Assembly: GCA_949316495.1 (NCBI GenBank)
Contig: OX439012.1
Span: forward strand, 26,856,935 to 26,920,934
Length of the DNA: 64,000 nt
Direction of reading: 5' to 3'
Source: Amphiduros pacificus
Lineage: Eukaryota > Annelida > Polychaeta > Phyllodocida > Hesionidae
Positions 12,901 to 21,900 of the stretch are shown piece by piece. The position numbers and the translations under genes were made by a program. Each line of letters opens with the position of its first letter. Position 1 is the stretch's first letter. The notes beneath the pieces are model-generated. The model had not been told where the DNA came from. It searched no databases and saw nothing but the letters and a program-made list of their open reading frames with translations.

Positions 12901-15900
12901 TATCCACATTAATAAGCTTCATTTGTTTGACTGACCTTTTTTGAATGATAAACACAGCATTTTTTGTAGGTACAATTTTTGTTTAAATCTAGCTAATTTT
13001 TTCAGCACCTTATCAGAAATGATATTTTTTTTTGGCCTAGGGTATGAATGCATCAGTACAAGAAAATATATCAGCAGCTTTAAACTCTGACTTAGATCGT
13101 AAATACCATCATCTGCATCCACAACAATCAACCTCTCAACTACTGAAATACTATCTTATTTTTTTCTATATAGACACACATCACCTGCTACATATACATG
13201 CAGGGACGATCCCACTCTCAGGATACAATTAAACCAAAAATTTTGAATCTTCTGAAAATCGGGAGCTACTTTTATAATAGCAAACATAATACCTCATTAT
13301 ATTCACTTAAAAGGATTCATGAAAAATTCATGGTAAAATATATACCTAATTTTATTCACTTTTAAATGAATACATACAATGAACATCTTCAATCACCTTG
13401 ACTGGTAATTTGAGCCGGTAACCATGTCTGGTAACCTTGCCTAGTAACCCTGGCTAACAACCTTGCCCAGTAACCCTGGCTAACAACCTTGCCTAGTAAC
13501 CCTGGCTAACAACCTTGCCTAGTAACCCTGGCTAACAACCTTGCCTAGTAACCCTGGCTAACAACCTTGCCTAGTAACCCTGGCTAACAACCTTGCCTAG
13601 TAACCCAGGCTAACAACCTTGCCTAGTAACCCTGGCTAACAACCTTGCCTAGTAACGCTGGCTAACAACCTTGCCTAGTAACCCTGGCTAACAACCTTGC
13701 CTAGAATCCGAGATACATTTATCAAATATATCTGATAAAATCAAAGAGCAGATGTGAAATTTTGACGGGTCATTTTAAGAGTCAAGTAGAGGTAACTGCA
13801 GCAAGGTAAAAGGTGGAAAATCCAATTTGCATAACATTTACCCCTTTGGATTATCATGAATATAAATCATATGAGCTTATAAAATCTCAATGCAGCAAGG
13901 TCAAAAGTCAAATCTTGAAAGGATGACCTTGCATTCCCACCCCTTAACATGATTCTCATATCAAAAGAAGCAAAACTAAATCTGACCAATAGTGAGTGTT
14001 TCCTATGTCTTCTCAACCAGTCATGGGGGGAAATATTATAACAAGTGCCATTTTGCTAAATAAACACATACAAATTTTTGATTTTAACTTATAAAGTGGA
14101 AACTTGAGGGCTTTGGTGCATTATGTGAAAGTGATGGAATGCATCAGTACAAGAAAATGTGTCAGCATCTTTGTAACTCTGACTTAGATCGTAAATACCA
14201 TCATCTGCATCCACAACAAATAACCTATCATAAAATGAGAGGCAGATATTCCACAAAACGTACTCTACACATATTTGCACTCTTCACAAAGACACTGGCA
14301 CTGAGAACAGTCTCTGGAATGTGATCTGAAATTTTGAGCCTATTTTAATCAGTAAAAGATGTCCCACCCTGTGGAGGCACAAAAGACATCATCTGTCATA
14401 TTGAAATTTAGTGGCACTGCTTCTGAACTCAAATATTCTCCCGTGAGTAAACTAAAGCCTGCTCTCATTTCATAAATGTAAATTATCCATAAGTTCTTGG
14501 TTTGAAAATTTGATTTCAAGTAACACTTAACAAACCTGAGGACTAGAACGAGGGCAGGTATGAAATAAGCTCTGTTTTGTACAAAAAGGTACAATATAGT
14601 GTAAACAAGTGGCCAAGTCGAGGAAGTATAAAAAGTGTTTACAAAGTCTCACATGAGAACATCAGAGTTTTGTTGATTAGTAGGTAGAAAGTAACATGTC
14701 TGGCGGGGCATAAATAATTAATGAATGAAGAAACAACCTTATATAAGTTTTTTTTAATTTTTTTTTAAACTTATATAAGTTGCTCTCCTTAGCCAAAAAT
14801 TGCTTTTGTGGGGCAAGCTCAAACTTGAGACAAACTATGAATACACCAGGAAAAAGAAAAGACAAACATAATAGCATTTACCTGAAGAACATCTGTTGTT
14901 GCAGGAGCATTTGTTGCAGTTTCAAGTGATCTACTTGTCCAGAGGCTCCTGTCGCTCCGGCGGCCATCATTTCCGGAGACCCTGCTGGCTGAGGTGAACC
15001 CTGGGGCTGAAATCAGACACCACCCTACATTACTGGGCTGCTCCCTATCAAAGACACCACCCTACATTACTGGGCTGCTCCCTATCAAAGACACCACCCT
15101 ACATTACTGGGCTGCTCCCTATCAAAGACACCACCCTACATTACTGGGCTGCTCCCTATCAAAGACACCACCCTACATTACTGGGCTGCTCCCTATCAAA
15201 GACACCACCCTACATTACTGGGCTGCTCCCTATCAAAGACACCACCCTACATTACTGGGCTGCTCCCTATCAAAGACACCACCCTACATTACTGGGCTGC
15301 TCCCTATCAAAGACACCACCCTACATTACTGGGCTGCTCCCTATCAAAGACACCACCCTACATTACTGGGCTGCTCCCTATCAAAGACACCACCCTACAT
15401 TACTGGGCTGCTCCCTATCAAAGACACCACCCTACATTACTAGGCTGCTCCCTATCAAAGACAACACCCTACATTACTGGGCTGCTCCCTATCAAAGACA
15501 CCACCCTACATTACTGGGCTGCTCCCTATCAAAGACACCACCCTACATTACTGGGCTGCTCCCTATCAAAGACACCACCCTACATTACTGGGCTGCTCCC
15601 TATCAAAGACACCACCCTACATTACTGGGCTGCTCCCTATCAAAGACACCACCCTACATTACTGGGCTGCTCCCTATCAAAGACACCACCCTACATTACT
15701 GGGCTGCTCCCTATCAAATCTGCCTTCGACATCTAACACCAAGAAAGGCTACACAGCTGTACTGAATGGTCCCTCTCAAGGTATTGTCAGTGGATGCCAA
15801 GCGTGAGCATATAAGGTCACGTAGGGCTATTTAGTGACCATATTGTGCCACTGACAAGGTATGGGTGACCAAATAATGGCAGACAAAAAACAGCTGATAA

Positions 15901-18900
15901 TGCCTCCACATTAAACGAGTTAATTTATGTTTAATTTAATTTTTCAAATCGCAATCTGGCCATACATCAGATATTATTAGTTCAAAAACAATGTGCCATT
16001 TGATTTGACTCTTTCAAGTACAAGAAAAAGTGTCCAATTTGCTTCACCACAAAATCACGCATGCACGTATGCAGGTCAATTTCAAGTCCCCCACTTTTTG
16101 CATTGCGAAGAATGTGGGGGACAAAAAAAAGGGGGGGGGATGCACACCCGTGGATTGTTGGTGCCTTACCTGTGGATGTTGAACTATGCCTGGCTGGACT
16201 GGTGGTGCCATCTGTTGGTGAGGACTTGACGTTCCTGTGTTCTGTAGGGGAGGTGGAGTAGGACCGGGTAGGAATGGAACCCGACCCCATCGCTTGATAA
16301 GCTCGCCTAGAAAATAGTACATAACATTACAAATAACAATCACAAACATTGCCACTTCAAATGCTTCAAAATACATGCTTGACAATGTCATATTTTTTTG
16401 GTCCATGAAGCAAAACAAATGTGGGAAAAAATACCTATAATCTTATTCTAGCATTATGGATCTGATCTTTTATCTTATACATTAAAAACATGAATGCATC
16501 AGTATGAAAAAAAAATATCAGCAGTTTTGTACTCTGACTTAGATCGTATAAAACATCATATGCATCCACAGATAAAAACCCTCACAGATAATCCTTGTCA
16601 ACCATATATTAACCCCTTGCCTGGTTGGGCCATTACGACTTGAGCAAGTTAGGGAAAGCAGGTTTTAAAATTCATTGCTCTCTTAGACTGGAATAATTAT
16701 TTCATACATAAGAGTTAACATGGCTTTTCACATGGGCAAAAACTCAATATTTATTTCAGGGCTGGTGAAATAAATGTCTAGCCCAGGCAATTTTTATAAA
16801 TTACTTGTTCAGTAGGTAAATGCCGAGAAAAGGATTAATGTCCATGCCAGAAATATCTTTTAATAGTTAAATATGCAGGCAATGTATAAGTTTAAGCACC
16901 TGGCTATTTATTGACTATTCAACACAGTTGGAGCCAAACATCTATTTGATCACGCATGAATGGACAAAATGAGATCACGCATGATTTTATGTGAAATCAA
17001 TAAGTCACACATAGGTGTTGCATGTTATGACTTAGTCATACAAGCTTTGCAATTTAATAAAGCAACAGCCCTGCGTGACCTCATTTGTTCACATCCACGC
17101 GTGACCACATGGATGTTTGACTTGTTGCGTGCTTCTTGTCTTACCTAGTGGGTGGAAGGACTCATCACAGCCTCTCTTCACAAGTAACGTCATGGTAAAA
17201 TAGCCCGCACTGAACCACTCCCTCATCTCCGTCGACGAGAACGGACCTAAACAGCAAAAAGCAATATTTAGTCAGACATTTAAAACATCTCCTCATCACA
17301 GAAACAATCTTGTAGTTGGCATAAAAATGCACACCCCAGATTGTATTCACAAATCAAACCAAATTGATTTGATTAATAACAAGCTTTTCAGCAGTGTTTA
17401 GGCTATATCAGGTCAGAAAGAAACCTGTCACCACTACTCAATGCCATCCTCATTTCGAAGAGTGATTTGGGATCTTTCTTTTGCATTAATACATAGACAT
17501 GACAACACAAACCACAACCTTTGATAACGTTTCACATAGCACTGGCTACTTACCCTGTAAATCTCCCTGTGGATCTCGGTAGAACCAGCTGTTAGCGTCT
17601 TCATGATCTTGTGGAACTGACCCACTTTCCACTTTAGCTTTGTTGTCTGACTTAGCATCCTCCTGTGAACAAACAAATAGTAGCATTGAAGTACAAACAT
17701 CCTCTAACTGGAATCCTGTTAAAAAAGAAATATCTGGGTTTTTTTTGTATAATTTTTTTAAAAATATCTATTATTCTTTCTTTTTTTTTAAATTGATAAC
17801 TTGTGGGCATGAAATTTGCAAGAAAGAGATATAATTTGACTCCTCGATTGTGAAGAATGTCAAAGTCTGAAACATTCAATGACATTATTTATTTTAAAAA
17901 ATTGAGAACTGTGGGAGTGGGAGTCGAACCCACCACCTCCCGTCCTCCACTTATATAACCATTAAAGGCACAGATCCTACACTCTACTAACTGTGGGGCC
18001 GGTTGTGATAACTGTTGAGCATAAGATTTGTGAGAAGGGAATTCAATTTCATTGCCAAGATTGAGGAGAACTCTACCTCTGCCGTCCATGTTGCTACTAA
18101 ATGCTCGGCAGCCTTCTCCAGATGATCAAACTGAACCTCCTCATGGTTCTCCATTTGCTCACTAGGTGGCGTTGGTTCCTCTGGTGGCGATGCTTCCTTA
18201 ACTGGTTCTACCGTCACATGATTTTCCCTCAGTATATTTTCCGCCACTTCCTCCACCTTTTGGTCAATATTGTTCGGTTTAGAGTCCGCCTCTTCATTGC
18301 TTTTACTCCGTTTACTACTTGAGCTTTTGTCACTTTTTTCAGAGCGGCTACTCGAGACTGACTCTCGATCAGAGTCTTGTGCTCTTTGGGGTTTTGGCGA
18401 GGATGATTTTGATTTGTCACGTTTTTCAGTCCGTTTGGGATCCAGTTTAGAAGGATCTTTAGATTCTTTTTCCTGAAACAAAAAAATGCTTTTGTACTAA
18501 CAGTCAACATGATTTCAACAGATATTCACAAAAAAAATAAATAAATAAAAATAATTTTTAAAATGCTTTTGTACGGACAGTCAACATGTCTATAGATATT
18601 TCCCAAAAATTGAGTTTCTTTTTCTGAAAGCCTTGGTTTGATTTTTAAAGTGCAAACTATTTTGCATTTTGTGAAACTGAGAAAGAGCAACTTCTCGCTA
18701 TTTCTTGAACTGCTAAGCTGATGCAACTAAATAAACTTAGGCCACAACATACTTGCCAATCCACATTTATAATTCCTACCTTTTGAGCACCATTAGGTTT
18801 ATTTGATTCTTCTTCTTCGTCCTTTTTCTCTGTGTCATTTCTATCTCCTTTTTTCTCCCTCTCTTCTAACTCGGCTGCGTCCTGATATACAAGAGATATT

Positions 18901-21900
18901 AACATCACTCCCACATTCAACATCAAAACCATTTTATAATTCCATATAACTTGCTTTTGAAAAAGACAATGGGAAAAATCTATAGAGTTGGAGCATTCTC
19001 CAAAGAGTTGAGAGCTGTTCAAAGCATGAGAATTGCAGTGGATTTGAAATATAACTACTGGACTCACCTTTAATGTCATAAAAGCACCACTGGCATCAAA
19101 TGTTCCTATGTCTTCATCCTCTGCTCCGTCCTTTGCCCAATCTGGTAACCCATCTGCAAGTCAAACGAGCATTCATCTTTTAAATCAAGTAAAACCAATC
19201 CATAAATGAAGCCCTGAGAAATCAGTGACCTCAGCACCACAAATAAAACTTTCAGTTTCTCAGATGTACTACCAGTTTTCTGTCACCCAGGGCTTGACAT
19301 ACGCACTGGCCCGGTGGCCCCGGATCCTCTGTTTGGGCCAGTGAATGCTCTGATGTAGTGGCCCAGTTGGGCAACCATATTTTTGGTCTTTTAGTGTCCC
19401 AAACTATATTTTATTATTCTAATCCTGGATATATATCATATCACAAGAGACATTTGATTGGGACAAGTAACCCCCAATCACACATTAGTCACAAAACAGC
19501 CTTATATACAATGCTCTTTATTGTATCACACATCCTTAGAAACTTCGGGCCACCACTTCTCATGCTCTGGTGGCCCAACTGGGCAACCAACATTTTTCTC
19601 TTTATGTCAAGGCCTGGTCACCGTTAGTGTAGATTGAGGAACAAGTTTAATACTCCAAATATGACGAAATTAGAAACGTTATGAGGCATAGAAAACATAA
19701 ACATGGAAGATGGAAGATGGAAGGATCGAGAGGAAGCCAGCTGACACTAAAGTGCCCTCCAGTGGCAAACACAGTTCTAAGTGCTGACTTCTTCAGGTCA
19801 ATGGCATCAGTCATTAATAACTACCTGTATATAATATATGTATATTACTGGGGCACTAACAATTTCCACCAATTAAAGTGGCTAAGCTAGAAAGTAGTCA
19901 AGGTCTACTTCATCTGTGGAAACTGGCTGTTAACAAGTACACATCTAAATAATAAATAATCTTTTCTTCAAAAGGTTTTGTAACAAAACCTTGTATCACA
20001 TTTTGTACATTAAATCTTTTTTTAAAAGTATCCCCTAGAAAGAGACTTTACACTGCATATTTGTTTGAAAATATTGCTTGATTCACTGACCTTCCTCTTC
20101 CCAGGACCCAGAATTACGAGATCTCCCATATGGTCTGTCCTCAAATTCGCGTGGACTTTTGTGATAGTCGTCGTAATGATAGTCATAACCCCGATCCCGG
20201 GCCTCTCTCCAGCTCGCACGCGACCCTGAAACCACTAATATCTCATAAAAAGTGCACTGCATGCTGCGCTTCCACAGTTAATATACAATGTTAACTTGGG
20301 GTAATACGGTAGTAGTGCTTAGATTTCGGGGCTTGTATGCTGTCTTATTTAATATCTTCATCAACCTTTCATTTGGTTTTTCTGATGGGTCATCAATTAT
20401 GTTAAAATATAAGGTAAGGTTTGCCTTATTAAGTTAAAGAATATTTTTGTTTTAATGGGGTAAGATCCTCTCAGTAAAGCAATGGGGTAAGATCCTCTTG
20501 GTAAAGTAATGGGGTAAGATCCTCTCGGGTAAAGTAATGGGGTAAGATTCTCTTGGTAAAGTAATGGGTTAAGATCCTCTCAGTAAAGCAATGGGGTAAG
20601 ATCCTCTTGGTAAAGTAATGGGGTAAGATCCTCTCAGTAAAGCAATGGGGTAAGATCCTCTTGGTAAAGTAATGGGGTAAGATTCTCTCGGTAAAGCAAT
20701 GGGGTAAGATCCTCTTGGTAAAGTAATGGGGTAAGATTCTCTTGGTAAAGTAATGGGGTAAGATTCTCTCAGTACAGCAATGGGGTAAGATTCTCTCGGT
20801 AAAGCAATGGGGTAAGATCCTCTTGGTAAAGTAATGGGGTAAGATTCTCTTGGTAAAGCAATGGGGTAAGATCCTCTTGGTAAAGCAATGGGGTAAGATT
20901 CTCTTGGTAAAGTAATGGGGTAAGATTCTCTTGGTAAAGTAATGGGGTAAGATCCTCTCAGTAAAGCAATGGGGTAAGATCCTCTTGGTAAAGTAATGGG
21001 GTAAGATCCTCTTGATAAAGTAATGGGGTAAGATCCTCTTGGTAAAGCAATGGGGTAAGATTCTCTTGGTAAAGTAATGGGGTAAGATCCACTGAGTAAA
21101 GCAATGGGGTAAGATCCTCTCGGTAAAGTAATGGGGGTAAGATTCTCTTGGTAAAGTAATGGGGTAAGATTCTCTTGGTAAAGCAATGGGGTAAGATCCT
21201 CTCGGTAAAGCAATGGGGTAAGATCCTCTCTGGAAAGCAATGGGGTAAGATCCTCTCTGGAAAGCAATGGGGTAAGATCCTTTCAGTAAAGCAATGGGGT
21301 AAGATTCTCTCAGTACAGCAATGGGGTAAGATCCTCACGGTAAAGCAATGGGGTAAGATCCTCTCTGGAAAGCAATGGGGTAAGATTCTCTCAGTAAAGC
21401 AATGGGGTAAGATCCTCACGGTAAAGCAATGGGGTAAGATCCTCTCAGTACAGCAATGGGGTAAGATTCTCTTGGTAAAGTAATGGGGTAAGATTCTCTT
21501 GGTAAAGTAATGGGGTAAGATCCTCTTGGTAAAGTAATGGGGTAAGATCCTCTCAGTAAAGCAATGGGGTAAGATCCTCTTGGTAAAGTAATGGGGTAAG
21601 ATTCTCTCGGTAAAGTAATGGGGTAAGATCCTCTTGGTAAAGTAATGGGGTAAGATCCTCTCAGTACAGCAATGGGGTAAGATTCTCAGGAAAGTAATGG
21701 GGTAAGATCCTCTTGGTAAAGTACTGGGGTAAGATCCTCTTGGTAAAAAAATGGGGTAAGATTCTAGCTTACATTTATCCCTGGGCCCAGCCCTCCTCCA
21801 GTCTCCCTCAGGCTCCTCTTCCTCCGCCCCTCTCGCCTTTAAATCTCTCCAGTTATCACTGGACATTGACCGCGAGTATTCTCTCCTCGGTGACGTGGGT

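Noticed and set aside
14994-15443. 149-codon plus frame
   Set aside because: 37-bp repeat; antisense to intron 12 of GIGYF.
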